NCBI GenBank assembly: GCA_900553395.1 | Contig: USDJ01000007.1 | Span: 1 to 64,000, forward strand | Reading direction: 5' to 3' | Origin: an uncultured Mycoplasmatota bacterium | GTDB taxonomy: Bacteria; Bacillota_I; Bacilli_A; RF39; UBA660 | DNA: 64,000 nt | Part shown: positions 32,006 through 41,826 of the stretch, piece after piece | Layout: each line of letters begins with the position of its first letter | Numbering within the stretch: position 1 is the first letter of the stretch | The notes under the pieces: generated by a model | The model's database searches: none | What the model saw: only the letters and a program-made list of their open reading frames with translations | Told to the model about the DNA's origin: nothing | Translations under genes and position numbers: made by a program

Positions 32006-34105
32006 GTGAAAAGAAAATTTACTTTAATATTAACGTTGACGCTATTAATTTCAACAAACTTAATCCTTGTTAAAAATGTTAAAGCAGAAGGTTATTCTGA
32101 AGGAACACCTGGTATTGGTAGTGTGTCTTGTGGCGCAAGTACTTGTTTTAGCCTTGGAGTTGAATATTTCAATAACGAAACTGCTACTTTTGGTATAAGA
32201 GCTCAATTGGTGGATAAAAATAATAAGGCAAAATCTAGAGCTTTAAATATTTGGGCTACTGAAGGTATGCATAAAAGAATTGCCCAAGTGGCAACTAAAT
32301 TATATAGTATCGATGATGAATTTTTTTCTGATTCTAAATTTCTTTATAACTATGGTAATGGTGGGCTTAGATCAATAAGTGATTCAAATTATACCTATTC
32401 AAACTATATAAATGATATGGATTCTGAAACAGTTATTAAAATTATAAACTTGTTGATGAAAACAAATTATACAAAAGATAATATTCCTAATGAATATTTT
32501 AATTACTATATAAAGATAGAACCCATATATTTAGAAATCTTAAAGTCGGGTGGAAAATATTATCCGATGGCAGGAACATCTTTAGAGATTTTAGAGTACG
32601 CTTATTATAATTTTAATCCTTCAGGAGCTAATTATTCTCAAGGCGGTATACCTATAGTTAGGTATCTTCTTGAAAGCCAAGTAAATACAGCTAAAAATTA
32701 CATATTAACAACTTATATCACGAAGGATACAAAGCCACCTGGAACAAACTTTAAAATTGCTTCAGCTTATACTGGTATAAATAAAGAAATTATAAATCTT
32801 TATGTATGTGGTAGCAAAAAATACTGTAGTGACAAGTCTAAACGAACTGGTGACAATGGATTAGGCGTTGGATATGTAACAATTAGTAATAAAATTGATA
32901 AACCTTGTAGTGGATGTAGTTGCGATTTTGATAAACTTTCTAACAAAAATGATATGAACGCTAGAATTTCTTTGTATAGAAAATATAAGGATAAAGGTGA
33001 AGATTACAATCAACTTTTGAATTTAAATATGCAAACTAGTAGTACAGCTTGTCAATACAAAAGTTGTAATATCGAAACTTGTAGTGGATGTTTATCCAGT
33101 TCAGTAGGATATAATACTGAATTTAATAGTAGAAATCTATCTTGTTATAATGAAATTAGAGATGAACATTATTGCTTTAATTCATTTGAACTGTCTAACA
33201 GTTTAAACTCTAATATTTTTTCAATAAATCAGGGAGGAGTTCTATTAAAAAATGTTTCAATAACGGGAGCTTTAACAACATCTTGCTATGGTGGATATGC
33301 TAATTCTACTTTTAGGTATAGAGATTATATCAAAGAGTTAAAGATAGAAAATGCTCCTAATTCTAAAAAACTATCTACAGGAGATATAATAAGGAGTACA
33401 TCTTTTAAGGATAACCTTTTCACTACTAAATTGACAACAAACTATAATTTACCAAGCGTTTATGCTTCAATATTGAGTGGAAAAGCATCATATGAAGATT
33501 GTGATAATTGTAGATTTTTAGGATATGGAATAATAACTAAATTTATAGAGGAAAATGGTACGTTTAATGGTACATTTAGTTCAAAGTTAAAAATAGATAA
33601 TAAGAAATTTAACGTTAATGCGGATACTTTAAAAGGAGATTGTACATATTATTCTACTCCAGAACTTATAGATAACGGAGGATTAAATCTAGAATTCAGA
33701 ATAATAGACACAGGAAATCCTTTTCCAGGAAAGAGTGGAAGTAACAATAGAAAAGTAGGACTTAACTGGTGCGATGAAGATAACTGTACTCAAGATAATA
33801 ATACGTTAATAACTAAGTACATAAAAGACGCGAATAATAGTTATAATAAGAATAAAGAAGCTCAACCTAAATATAAGATTACACTAAGTTCATCTGATAT
33901 AAAAGTAATAAAAGAATATAATAAAAAAGCAGAAGCATATGGTGGATATGACGATAATACATTAAATTGTAATGATGAAAATAATTGTAGTAGTACTTTT
34001 ATAGAAGGATTAAAGAGTGGAATACTAAAGTATTATGTAGATGGAAATAAAAATAGTGAAGAGTATATAGGAAATATGCTTAATAGATTAATTATTAATA
34101 AATAG
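32006..34105 (+). CDS. Large secreted Cys-rich protein at the head of the envelope cluster
   Basis: A 699-residue exported protein. The signal peptide (KRKFTLILTLTLLISTNLIL...) ends near VKAEG. The mature protein has many cysteines, including SVSCGASTCFSLG, CSGCSCDF, CNIETCSGCLSS, DCDNCRFLG and CDEDNCTQ, so it is probably disulfide-rich or metal-binding. No C-terminal anchor or known domain was recognised. The GTG at 32006 is chosen because TAGGTGAT precedes it and the signal peptide then starts correctly; the ATG at 31940 would place it 22 residues in. Its position suggests a surface-exposed component or adhesin of the Tad/T4SS-like machine. Confidence 0.75.
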   Translation: MKRKFTLILTLTLLISTNLILVKNVKAEGYSEGTPGIGSVSCGASTCFSLGVEYFNNETATFGIRAQLVDKNNKAKSRALNIWATEGMHKRIAQVATKLYSIDDEFFSDSKFLYNYGNGGLRSISDSNYTYSNYINDMDSETVIKIINLLMKTNYTKDNIPNEYFNYYIKIEPIYLEILKSGGKYYPMAGTSLEILEYAYYNFNPSGANYSQGGIPIVRYLLESQVNTAKNYILTTYITKDTKPPGTNFKIASAYTGINKEIINLYVCGSKKYCSDKSKRTGDNGLGVGYVTISNKIDKPCSGCSCDFDKLSNKNDMNARISLYRKYKDKGEDYNQLLNLNMQTSSTACQYKSCNIETCSGCLSSSVGYNTEFNSRNLSCYNEIRDEHYCFNSFELSNSLNSNIFSINQGGVLLKNVSITGALTTSCYGGYANSTFRYRDYIKELKIENAPNSKKLSTGDIIRSTSFKDNLFTTKLTTNYNLPSVYASILSGKASYEDCDNCRFLGYGIITKFIEENGTFNGTFSSKLKIDNKKFNVNADTLKGDCTYYSTPELIDNGGLNLEFRIIDTGNPFPGKSGSNNRKVGLNWCDEDNCTQDNNTLITKYIKDANNSYNKNKEAQPKYKITLSSSDIKVIKEYNKKAEAYGGYDDNTLNCNDENNCSSTFIEGLKSGILKYYVDGNKNSEEYIGNMLNRLIINK

Positions 34106-34170
34106 GCTATTATTAGTCTTTTTATTTTCCATAAAATGTTATATAATTATTATGATAAGAGGGTGTTAGA

Positions 34171-35712
34171 ATGATACTTAGAAAACCTTATGCATTTTTT
34201 ATTAAAATATTTAAACCTGTTCATTTATTACTGGCTGGGCTTGTTGCATATTTAATATATGTTTCAACAAAAATGTTGAGTTTTTTGAGCGACTACATAT
34301 ATTCAGAAACTTCTGTTGTAGGTCAAAATATAAAATCAAGATTTTCTGAGACAGCACTATATTTTATACCTATTATTTTGATTGTATTTTCACTTTTGAT
34401 ATTTGGAATAATGTATAAAAAAAAGAAACCATTTACCTTTTACATAATTAATATATTTTTGTTTATTTTTGTTTTAATAATTAATATATATACTTTTAAT
34501 TTTTTGGGAGTTCTTGAAAAAACAATAGTTTCTGTTAAGACTGCTAAACTAATGCACGATTTTACGTTAATAAATATAATGATAGAAAGTACATCATTTA
34601 TATTTTTTACGATAAGGGGAACAGGACTAGACTTTAAAAAATTCAGTTTTGATTCAGATATATCCAAATTTAATATATCTGAAAGTGATAAGGAAGAATT
34701 TGAGCTTGAATTAAAAGTTGATTTTGATGAATCTAGGAGAAAAAGAAATAAAAAGATTAGACATTTAAAATATTTATATTTAGAAAATAAATTTTTAGTT
34801 CACATTGCACTCATAGCAGTGTTAGTTATCATTTCTTTTGTTATAGGCCTTATTATGTTCATAAAAAGTAATCAAAATAAGGAAGGTAAAATGTATTCAG
34901 TTGAGGGTGTTAATGTTGGAGTTTATAACACGTATATAGTAAACACTAATTATAAAGGTAAAAAGATAACAGACAATTATTTAATAGTTTTAAATGCTAG
35001 AGTTTTTTCTAATTATTCCGGAAATATTATATATGATAAAGATTTTTCTTTGAATATTTCTGGAGTAACATTTAGTCATACTCATAAGTATGATTCTGCT
35101 CTTGCTGATTTAAGTAATAATGATACTAATTATAGATTAATAGTTTTCGAAGTGCCAGAGAAGTATTTAAATAGTAGAATGAAATTTAGATATACAAATA
35201 AGGGAAATAGTATAAGTATAAATTTAAGCCCTAAGAAATTAGTTGAGTCCAATAAAGATGTATCTAAAAACATAGGTGAAGCATTGAATTTTAAGGATAC
35301 AATTGGTGATATAGAATTTACTATATCAAATTTTGAGATAAAGCCTTATTTTGTAAATAATTATGATTATTGCATTAATGGTAAAGATTGCATCTCATCA
35401 AAAGAGTATTTAAAGCCTAGTATAGATGAAAATTTCGATAAAGTTATATTGAAGATTGATGTTAATTATAAAAATGATAGCATAATAAAATCTGAATCAT
35501 TTTATGATTTCTTTAGTAATTTTGCTTCTATTTATTATAAACTTGGAGATAAATGGTATGTTCAAAGTGGAAGATTTGAAGAGATAGTAAGCAATAAAAA
35601 GAAGGATAAAGATAATACTTATATAGGAATAGATTCAAGTATAAGTGATGCTTCTTCTATTAAACTAGTGTTTGAGATAAGAGGCTCAAAATATGAGTAT
35701 ATATTAAAGTAG
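34171..35712 (+). CDS. Polytopic membrane protein with large extracellular domain
   Basis: A 513-residue protein of unknown family. About four helices lie within residues 15-150, and a fifth at about 212-232 (IALIAVLVIISFVIGLIMFI) follows a charged cytosolic region (ESRRKRNKKIR). The remaining 280 residues are outside and strand-rich. A Cys pair, YCINGKDCIS, occurs near residue 407. GAGGGTG precedes the ATG. It lies 7 bp before a signal-peptide protein and belongs to the machine cluster. Confidence 0.7.
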   Translation: MILRKPYAFFIKIFKPVHLLLAGLVAYLIYVSTKMLSFLSDYIYSETSVVGQNIKSRFSETALYFIPIILIVFSLLIFGIMYKKKKPFTFYIINIFLFIFVLIINIYTFNFLGVLEKTIVSVKTAKLMHDFTLINIMIESTSFIFFTIRGTGLDFKKFSFDSDISKFNISESDKEEFELELKVDFDESRRKRNKKIRHLKYLYLENKFLVHIALIAVLVIISFVIGLIMFIKSNQNKEGKMYSVEGVNVGVYNTYIVNTNYKGKKITDNYLIVLNARVFSNYSGNIIYDKDFSLNISGVTFSHTHKYDSALADLSNNDTNYRLIVFEVPEKYLNSRMKFRYTNKGNSISINLSPKKLVESNKDVSKNIGEALNFKDTIGDIEFTISNFEIKPYFVNNYDYCINGKDCISSKEYLKPSIDENFDKVILKIDVNYKNDSIIKSESFYDFFSNFASIYYKLGDKWYVQSGRFEEIVSNKKKDKDNTYIGIDSSISDASSIKLVFEIRGSKYEYILK

Positions 35713-35719
35713 GTGACAT

Positions 35720-36379
35720 ATGAATAAAAAATTACTATTGTTAGTTGTTATGCTAGCTTTTTCATTTAAGGTAAGAGCTTTATCTTATGGTGGATGTGAG
35801 TATTCACAAATAGCAAAATTAAAATCATATGTTACTAATGTTAATATTTCTTATAGCTATAAATTAGAAGGAAATACTCCGATATTTAATGTTACTTTAA
35901 ATAATATTACACCTGATATGTATTTTATTGATAATAAAACTGGTAAAACTTTCTTTTATAGTGATACAACTGATGGTGAAATAACAATACCAGGATACAT
36001 TGGAGATGGTGGAAAATATAATTTCTTCTCAAGTAAAAGTGAGTGTTACGGGGTAAAACTTGGCACTAAATATTATAAGTTTCCAAGTTATAATGTTTAT
36101 TATGGAAGTAATATTTGTGATGGAATTAGTGAGTTTAGTTTATGTCAAAAATGGGTTAGTGTTAATTATGATTATTATACTTTTAATACATTAGTAAATG
36201 AGTATAAAGATAGTTTAAACAAAACAGATGATAATGAGCCTCAAATTCATAAAAAAACTATACTAGATAGTATAATCGAATTTTATACTAAAAATTATGT
36301 TTACTTTTTAGCTTCAGTTATAGTTATTTGCGGTACTATAATATTAATTAATCGAAGAAAAGATAGATTTAAGTTATAG
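35720..36379 (+). CDS. Signal-peptide protein with C-terminal membrane anchor
   Basis: A 219-residue type I membrane protein. The signal peptide is MNKKLLLLVVMLAFSFKVRA, followed by an extracellular strand-rich domain with five to six cysteines (GGCEYSQ, SECYGVKL, NICDGISEFSLCQKW). One helix (about 191-210, YFLASVIVICGTIILI) and a basic tail NRRKDRF complete it. Unknown family. It appears to be coexpressed with the preceding gene and may pair with it at the cell surface. Confidence 0.7.
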   Translation: MNKKLLLLVVMLAFSFKVRALSYGGCEYSQIAKLKSYVTNVNISYSYKLEGNTPIFNVTLNNITPDMYFIDNKTGKTFFYSDTTDGEITIPGYIGDGGKYNFFSSKSECYGVKLGTKYYKFPSYNVYYGSNICDGISEFSLCQKWVSVNYDYYTFNTLVNEYKDSLNKTDDNEPQIHKKTILDSIIEFYTKNYVYFLASVIVICGTIILINRRKDRFKL

Positions 36380-36488
36380 TGTATACAATGAAAAAAAATA
36401 ATAAAAAAATATAAATCGCCTTGTTAAAAAATGTACTATGTGATAGAATGTAGTATGTAAAGTAGCGATTTAGCAAGTAGGTGATATT

Positions 36489-37481
36489 TTGAGAGAATCT
36501 GTTTGGGGCTATGCAATAATTACGTTAGGTGTATTAGCTATTGGAATTATATGGTTTTTTGCTAATGTAACTAGAACAGATCAACATAATTATAATTTGT
36601 TAAAAGAAACGGTGGAATCGGCAATGCTTGATTCAGTTGATCTATCTGCATATAGGGAAGACGGAACTGTCAAGATAATAGAAGAAAAATTTGTTGAAAA
36701 TTTCATAAGAAGATTTTCTGAAAATGCTGATTTATCAAATACTTATTTGATTGAAATATTTGATGTAAATGAAGCTCCACCTAAAGTGAGTCTTAGGGTT
36801 TCATCTATAAAATCAACTACTTATAGTGCGGGAAAGAGTGAAATTGTTACTTTTGATATAGTAAATAATATAGATGCTATATTAGAAGAATCTTATGAAG
36901 AGTCTAAGAGCGATAAGGTGGACGATAGTGTAGATCAAAACAAGACAAGTTGTGTTGTTACAAGAAAAAATTGTACTAGTGATAATCCTTGTTCATATAC
37001 TCAAGACTATATTTCTAACAATGGATTTCCAAACACAACTTGTAGCGATAAAACTATAAGTTGGTCTATTTATATTGAGGATTTAAAAGTTCCACAACAA
37101 ATAAAAAATGAGGCATTAAATTCGGGAAAAACAGTTGATGATATAGTATTTTATCCAAAATCTGTTAGCTGGGTAAATGCTCCATTAACGCAATCAGATT
37201 TAAATAATTATGCTAATAATAAATGTGCGTGGTATACGGGCTATAGGGATTCAAGTGGTGTAAAGATAGATTTTAAATCTAGTGATTGCAATAAAGCAGC
37301 GGATAGCGTTGACAGATTAGCTAAATTAGAAAGCGCTTCATTTAAACTTTCTGATAATATATTAAATGTGGAAGTTATTAGCAAGTGTACAGATAAAATA
37401 AGAAACTTTGAATCTGCTGGAAATAAAGGCTATTCAGTTAGTAGTAAATATAGGATTACATTTGAGTATTATTTTAAATAA
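36489..37481 (+). CDS. TadE/pseudopilin-like membrane-anchored protein
   Basis: A 330-residue protein with a single N-terminal helix (WGYAIITLGVLAIGIIWFFA, residues 6-25) and a large outer domain with about eight cysteines. A short cytosolic tip, one long helix and an alpha-helical stalk are features of TadE-like minor pilins, and the CpaB, CpaF, TadB and TadC genes follow directly. The TTG start at 36489 is preceded by TAGGTGAT. The family is not certain; a DUF5411-type protein is my alternative label. Confidence 0.6.
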   Translation: MRESVWGYAIITLGVLAIGIIWFFANVTRTDQHNYNLLKETVESAMLDSVDLSAYREDGTVKIIEEKFVENFIRRFSENADLSNTYLIEIFDVNEAPPKVSLRVSSIKSTTYSAGKSEIVTFDIVNNIDAILEESYEESKSDKVDDSVDQNKTSCVVTRKNCTSDNPCSYTQDYISNNGFPNTTCSDKTISWSIYIEDLKVPQQIKNEALNSGKTVDDIVFYPKSVSWVNAPLTQSDLNNYANNKCAWYTGYRDSSGVKIDFKSSDCNKAADSVDRLAKLESASFKLSDNILNVEVISKCTDKIRNFESAGNKGYSVSSKYRITFEYYFK

Positions 37482-37504
37482 AAAGATAGAAAGAGGTTAT
37501 AGAT

Positions 37505-38392
37505 ATGAATAATTTTGTTATAGGATTAAAAAGATTTTTTACAAACAAAAATGTTATTACAATTTTGTGCGTTGTTGTGATATTAGTAGTTCTATACTTT
37601 GGATATAGTTCAAGTATAAAAAGTAAAACGCAACCAATAAGTATACCGGTCGCTTCTAAAAAAATAAATCCTCAAACTGAAATAACTAGTGAGGATATTA
37701 TCTATAAACAAGTAGCTAGCAGTATGGTAGATGCTTCTGTTATTAGAATGTCAGGGGCTATAATTGGAAAGTATACAAATATAAATGTAACTGTTCCACA
37801 AGGTAGTCCATTTTATAGTGATTGGTTAGTTAATGGTGATGAACTTCCAGGTAATTGGATTGAACAGTTAGATTATGAAAAAGGTGAACTTGGCTATTAT
37901 ATGAGTGTTTCTACTGAGAGCACTCTAGGTAATTCAGTTTTACCAAATACATATATAGATATCTATATGAAAGCAACAGATGAAAATGGAACTATTATGT
38001 TTGGTAAACTTATGAAAAATGTTAAAGTTTTAGTTGTTCACGATAGCAATGGTAATAATATATTTAAGGATTCTAAAGAGATAGGTACTCCTTCTAAAAT
38101 AGGATTTGCAGTTAGTCAGGACTTATATATATTACTTAAAAAAGCAGAATATTTAAATATTAATTTAGTTTTAGCTCCTAGAGGAAGTACTGTTCCTACT
38201 AAAGATTATGTAATTGTTACAAGTGCAACATTAAGAGATTACATAGATGCTCAAACAATTACCGTTGAAGAGGATGATATAACTGACGAGACAGAAAATC
38301 CAAATAAAGAGGCTAATACTGAAGATAACAAAAATACTACAGATAAAAATACTACAAGCAAGAATAGTAATACTTCTAAAATAGAGGGTTAA
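37505..38392 (+). CDS. CpaB/RcpC-like SAF-domain protein
   Basis: A 295-residue pilus-assembly protein with one N-terminal helix (about 17-35). The SAF domain follows (IPVASKKINPQTEITSEDI...) and then the CpaB-type segment GYYMSVSTESTLGNSVLPNT with YIDIYM. The C-terminal Thr/Asn/Lys tail is disordered. CpaB-type proteins belong to the assembly machinery of Tad (type IVc) pili. The neighbours CpaF, TadB and TadC make the assignment strong despite low sequence similarity. Confidence 0.8.
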   Translation: MNNFVIGLKRFFTNKNVITILCVVVILVVLYFGYSSSIKSKTQPISIPVASKKINPQTEITSEDIIYKQVASSMVDASVIRMSGAIIGKYTNINVTVPQGSPFYSDWLVNGDELPGNWIEQLDYEKGELGYYMSVSTESTLGNSVLPNTYIDIYMKATDENGTIMFGKLMKNVKVLVVHDSNGNNIFKDSKEIGTPSKIGFAVSQDLYILLKKAEYLNINLVLAPRGSTVPTKDYVIVTSATLRDYIDAQTITVEEDDITDETENPNKEANTEDNKNTTDKNTTSKNSNTSKIEG

Positions 38393-38393
38393 A

Positions 38394-39593
38394 ATGCATG
38401 ATAGTATATTTGAAGGAATGGACTTTGGCCCATTAAAACAATATTTAGAGAATGACGATATAACAGATATTTCTTATAGTAATAATGGTCAGGTGTGGTT
38501 AAAAACTCTTTCTAAAGGTATTTTTAGAGTAGAAAATCCAGCAATTAATAATGCTTTTATGGAAAAATTGGCATTTCAATGTTCGAATGTTATGGGTAAA
38601 AGCTTTAATGCTGCACATCCATTTCTAGATAGTGAAAGTGCAGAACTTCGTATGAACTTTGTTCACGATTCTGTAGCTAAAAATGGAATTGCCTGCGTTA
38701 TACGTAAGACTCCAGCTAAAATTCGCTTGGAGAGAAATAAAATTATAAGTGAAAAATATATTACAGAAGAAATACTGGATTTTCTTATTGCTTGTGTTCA
38801 CGGTCATTGCAACATAATTGTCTGTGGAGAAACTGGATCTGGAAAAACTGAATTTGTAAAATATTTGGCTTCAAATACTTACGAAAATGAGAAAATTATA
38901 ACAATAGAAGATACTTTAGAATTGCATCTCGATAGGATATATCCAAATAGAGATATAGTAGCTATGAAAACTAATAATATAGCAAGCTATTCAGATGTTT
39001 TAGTAACGTGTATGAGACAAAATCCAAAGTGGATTTTACTATCAGAGGTACGTAGCGCTGAAGCGGTTATGGCGGTAAGAAACTCTATATCAAGTGGACA
39101 TTATATTCTATCAACAATACACGCTGATAAAGCGTCTTCTATACCTAATCGTATGTATAGTTTGCTTGAGACTAATCAAGACATAGATCAATTTTTAAAG
39201 TCAATCTATAGATATATACAGCTTGGAATCTATATAAGAGGCTACCAAGATAAGAAAACAAAAAACTTTGTAAGAGAGATAGCTGAGGTTACTGAATTTT
39301 ATGTAACTGAAGATAATGAGGCTAAATATAATACTATTTATAAAAAGACTCCTGATGGAAAGATATATAGAAAAAATCCAAGTAAATATTTAATTGAATA
39401 CTTGGAGGCCCAGGGGTCAAAGGTTCCAGATGGATTTATAAAACCAGAACTAGAAGTCCCTAATAATAGTGCTGCAACTTCTATTGCTCAAAATAATAAT
39501 GCTCCATTAGTTAATGTGGCAAATTCAGTACCTATAAGCAAGCAGGAAATAAAAAAAGAGGAGCCTAAAAAAGAAGAAATAATATTTGAATAG
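38394..39593 (+). CDS. CpaF/TadA-type secretion ATPase
   Basis: A 399-residue type II/IV secretion ATPase that powers Tad pilus extension and retraction. Walker A is GETGSGKT (145-152). ITIEDTLELHLDR is the Asp-box/Walker region, and RQNPKWILLSEVRS and SGHYILSTIHADKASS are the Walker B and His-box motifs. The N-terminal domain has the DITDISYSNNGQVWL pattern. A C-terminal Pro/Glu tail is disordered. The start lies 1 bp after the cpaB-like stop codon. Confidence 0.93.
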   Translation: MHDSIFEGMDFGPLKQYLENDDITDISYSNNGQVWLKTLSKGIFRVENPAINNAFMEKLAFQCSNVMGKSFNAAHPFLDSESAELRMNFVHDSVAKNGIACVIRKTPAKIRLERNKIISEKYITEEILDFLIACVHGHCNIIVCGETGSGKTEFVKYLASNTYENEKIITIEDTLELHLDRIYPNRDIVAMKTNNIASYSDVLVTCMRQNPKWILLSEVRSAEAVMAVRNSISSGHYILSTIHADKASSIPNRMYSLLETNQDIDQFLKSIYRYIQLGIYIRGYQDKKTKNFVREIAEVTEFYVTEDNEAKYNTIYKKTPDGKIYRKNPSKYLIEYLEAQGSKVPDGFIKPELEVPNNSAATSIAQNNNAPLVNVANSVPISKQEIKKEEPKKEEIIFE

Positions 39594-39604
39594 GAGGGAT
39601 AAGT

Positions 39605-40501
39605 GTGACAATTGCTTATATAATTGCATCTATACTATTACTATTTGTAATTTTATATAGAAGTAATGCTGGGGAGCAAACTTACAAATATGTTAGTAGA
39701 CAAAGTAGGAGATTATATAGTAAAATTTCTCCTTATACCTATAAAGAAATAAGACAAAAAATAAAAGATTTGGGTCAGGATTACACTGTTCAACAATATA
39801 TTGGTCAAGTGTTATTATTTGGTATCGGAGCTGGTGTAGTTACCTACTTATATTTTTATAGTTTAGTTACTTCAATTATTTATGGCTTATTAGCTGTTAC
39901 AGTTGTTCCTTACTTAAGCTATTTAAGATGTAAAAGACTTTATAGTGAATTTGTATTTGAGCAAATACAAGTTTATACTACAAATGTTATAATGGAATTT
40001 TCAACTACACAAAGTTTTGTTAAATCACTTGAAGGTGTTTATTCGTCAGGTGTACTTGAAGATCCTGTAAAACAAGATGTTAAAATAATGATTGATATGG
40101 CATATGAAAATGGTACTATTAATCAATCTCTTGAATATATGAATGAGAAATATGATTATTATATGGTAAAAAATATGCATCAATTATTTTTACAAATAAC
40201 AAATGAAGGTTCTAAAGATGCGAGTGAGTCTTTGGAAAATATGTCACTTGACATAGATATGCTTGTTGAAGGAGTATATAGAGATAGAATCGATAGAGCT
40301 GCCTTCTATAAGAAATTTGTTGTTTTTGGATTAGTGTTGTATTTAATGATAGGATTGGTTCAGATAATGCTTGGTGATACTTATCATAGCATGTTAAAAT
40401 TATGGTATGTTAGATTAATGTTACACGTTATAGTAATTATTAATACTTATTTCTTATTATCTGGTACTAAATATTACAATGAGAATGTGGGGGCTGAATA
40501 A
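39605..40501 (+). CDS. TadB-like inner-membrane platform protein
   Basis: A 298-residue protein with a T2SSF-like fold: helices near 3-18, 67-105 and 240-285, and between them the helical cytosolic bundle (QVYTTNVIMEFSTTQSF... EGVYRDRIDR). TadB and TadC form the platform that couples the ATPase to pilin assembly. The GTG start follows AGGAGGGATAAGT. Its stop overlaps the tadC-like start by one base (TAATG). Confidence 0.82.
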   Translation: MTIAYIIASILLLFVILYRSNAGEQTYKYVSRQSRRLYSKISPYTYKEIRQKIKDLGQDYTVQQYIGQVLLFGIGAGVVTYLYFYSLVTSIIYGLLAVTVVPYLSYLRCKRLYSEFVFEQIQVYTTNVIMEFSTTQSFVKSLEGVYSSGVLEDPVKQDVKIMIDMAYENGTINQSLEYMNEKYDYYMVKNMHQLFLQITNEGSKDASESLENMSLDIDMLVEGVYRDRIDRAAFYKKFVVFGLVLYLMIGLVQIMLGDTYHSMLKLWYVRLMLHVIVIINTYFLLSGTKYYNENVGAE

Positions 40502-41292
40502 TGGAATTTTTGATAGTTGTAGCTCTTGTATTGGTAATTGTTGTTGTTAATAATATAATAGAGCCGAAAAGAATAATAAATGAAGTCAATCCTTTGTTTA
40601 AAAAATTAATGGAAAAGGATTACGAATTTTTATTAAGAATTAGATATAAAGGTGAAGATTTAGATATAAATAAGTTGTTTTCAATGAGAATTAGAGATGG
40701 AATTCTTACTGCCGCTGTTGTACTATTTATGTTAGCAATAACGGGATATTTAAACTATTTATATGGAATTCTTGCTTTGGTCGCCGGATTTTTAGCATTT
40801 AAGAGTCAGTATACTAGACTTAAAACGTATTATAAAGCTAGATTGCATTATATGGATTCTATGCTACCTTACTATTTAAAAAGTTTGGAAATCCTAGTGC
40901 AGCATTATACTGTACCAGTTGCACTTAGTAGGAGTATAGATACTGCTCCAGAAGTTTTTAGGCCAGGATTAAAAACCTTAGTGGCTAAGATTGACGCTGG
41001 TGATTCATCAATACAACCTTATATAGATTTTGCTAATGAGTATCCAGTTAGAGATTCAATGAGAATGATGAGACTTTTGTATCGTTTAGGCCTTGGTTCA
41101 AATCAAGATAAACACGAACAAATAATGATGTTTTCTAAAACAGTATCATCACTTCAAAATAAGGCTCGTGAAAAAAAATATCAAGAGCGTTTAGAATCAA
41201 TGGAAAAGAGAACAATGGTAATGCTATTTGTTACTGGTGGAGGAGTATTATTAGTATTATTTATGTCTATGACAGTAATGATGGGTATATAA
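40501..41292 (+). CDS. TadC-like inner-membrane platform protein
   Basis: A 263-residue partner of the preceding protein, with an N-terminal helix (about 3-20), two central helices (about 70-105) and a C-terminal helix (MVMLFVTGGGVLLVLFMSMT). The cytosolic domain includes YYLKSLEILVQHYTVPVALS. It overlaps the tadB-like gene and ends about 35 bp before the pilin promoter. Confidence 0.8.
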   Translation: MEFLIVVALVLVIVVVNNIIEPKRIINEVNPLFKKLMEKDYEFLLRIRYKGEDLDINKLFSMRIRDGILTAAVVLFMLAITGYLNYLYGILALVAGFLAFKSQYTRLKTYYKARLHYMDSMLPYYLKSLEILVQHYTVPVALSRSIDTAPEVFRPGLKTLVAKIDAGDSSIQPYIDFANEYPVRDSMRMMRLLYRLGLGSNQDKHEQIMMFSKTVSSLQNKAREKKYQERLESMEKRTMVMLFVTGGGVLLVLFMSMTVMMGI

Positions 41293-41324
41293 TGTAAAAA
41301 TATGTAAATATTATAAATAAAGTA

Positions 41325-41354
41325 TTGATTTTGAATAATTATAAATGATATAAT
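41325..41354 (+). promoter_or_regulatory. Promoter of the Flp-like pilin
   Basis: TTGATT (41325-41330), an 18-bp spacer ending in TGA, TATAAT (41349-41354). A separate extended -10 promoter for the pilin inside the cluster fits a need for more subunit than machinery. Confidence 0.75.
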
Positions 41355-41391
41355 TAGCTTGTAATATATGAATAAAGGAGAGTGAATGTAG

Positions 41392-41589
41392 ATGAAAGAA
41401 GCTGCAGGAGAAGCAAATATGACCGTAATAACAATTGTATTAATAGCTATAGTGTTGGGAGTAGGAACAGTTCTTGTTACTAACTTAATGAATAAGACTT
41501 CAGATAGCTCTGCTTGTACTGCTTGTGGTGGTACTTGGAGTGGCGGAAAATGTTCTGTAGATTATAAGGCATGTAAGTCTACTAGCTAA
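41392..41589 (+). CDS. Flp-like major pilin
   Basis: A 65-residue protein: six-residue leader-like start MKEAAG, then EANMTVITIVLIAIVLGVGT and VLVTNLMN as one hydrophobic helix, then a short Cys-rich tail with ACTACGGTW, GKCSVD and KACKS. Size and layout match Flp-type pilins cleaved by a TadV-type prepilin peptidase, but the +5 Glu typical of the family is not in place, so the cleavage site is uncertain. Four cysteines may give two disulfides. Own promoter, AAAGGAG ribosome-binding site and terminator. Confidence 0.78.
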   Translation: MKEAAGEANMTVITIVLIAIVLGVGTVLVTNLMNKTSDSSACTACGGTWSGGKCSVDYKACKSTS

Positions 41590-41613
41590 GAATAATAAAC
41601 ATGGTTGGATTTT

Positions 41614-41640
41614 AAGAGATTAGCTTTAATCTCTTTTTAT
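41614..41640 (+). terminator. Terminator after the pilin gene
   Basis: AAGAGATTA (41614-41622), GCTT loop, TAATCTCTT (41627-41635), then T-rich sequence. Confidence 0.88.
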
Positions 41641-41712
41641 TATATATAATAACTTTATAACTTTTTTTGAATATTATTTATGTAAACTCTTATATTTCAA
41701 AGGGTGTGATGG

Positions 41713-41742
41713 TTGACAATTTTAACTAATAGTTGATATAAT
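41713..41742 (+). promoter_or_regulatory. Promoter of the TadE-to-VirB2-like part of the cluster
   Basis: TTGACA (41713-41718), 18-bp spacer with TGA, TATAAT (41737-41742): consensus in both boxes. A leader of about 75 nt precedes the next gene. Confidence 0.87.
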
Positions 41743-41826
41743 ATTTAACAGAATAGTGCAGTTGTAGTGTTTATATAAAAAAGTATTTCTTTTATATAGT
41801 TTAGATATAAAAATGAGGAGGCGCCT

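Noticed and set aside
36380..36488. Inverted AAATCGC / GCGATTT before the TTG-started gene as a terminator or operator
   Set aside because: The arms are about 45 bases apart and there is no T run or further pairing, so I could not support a function.
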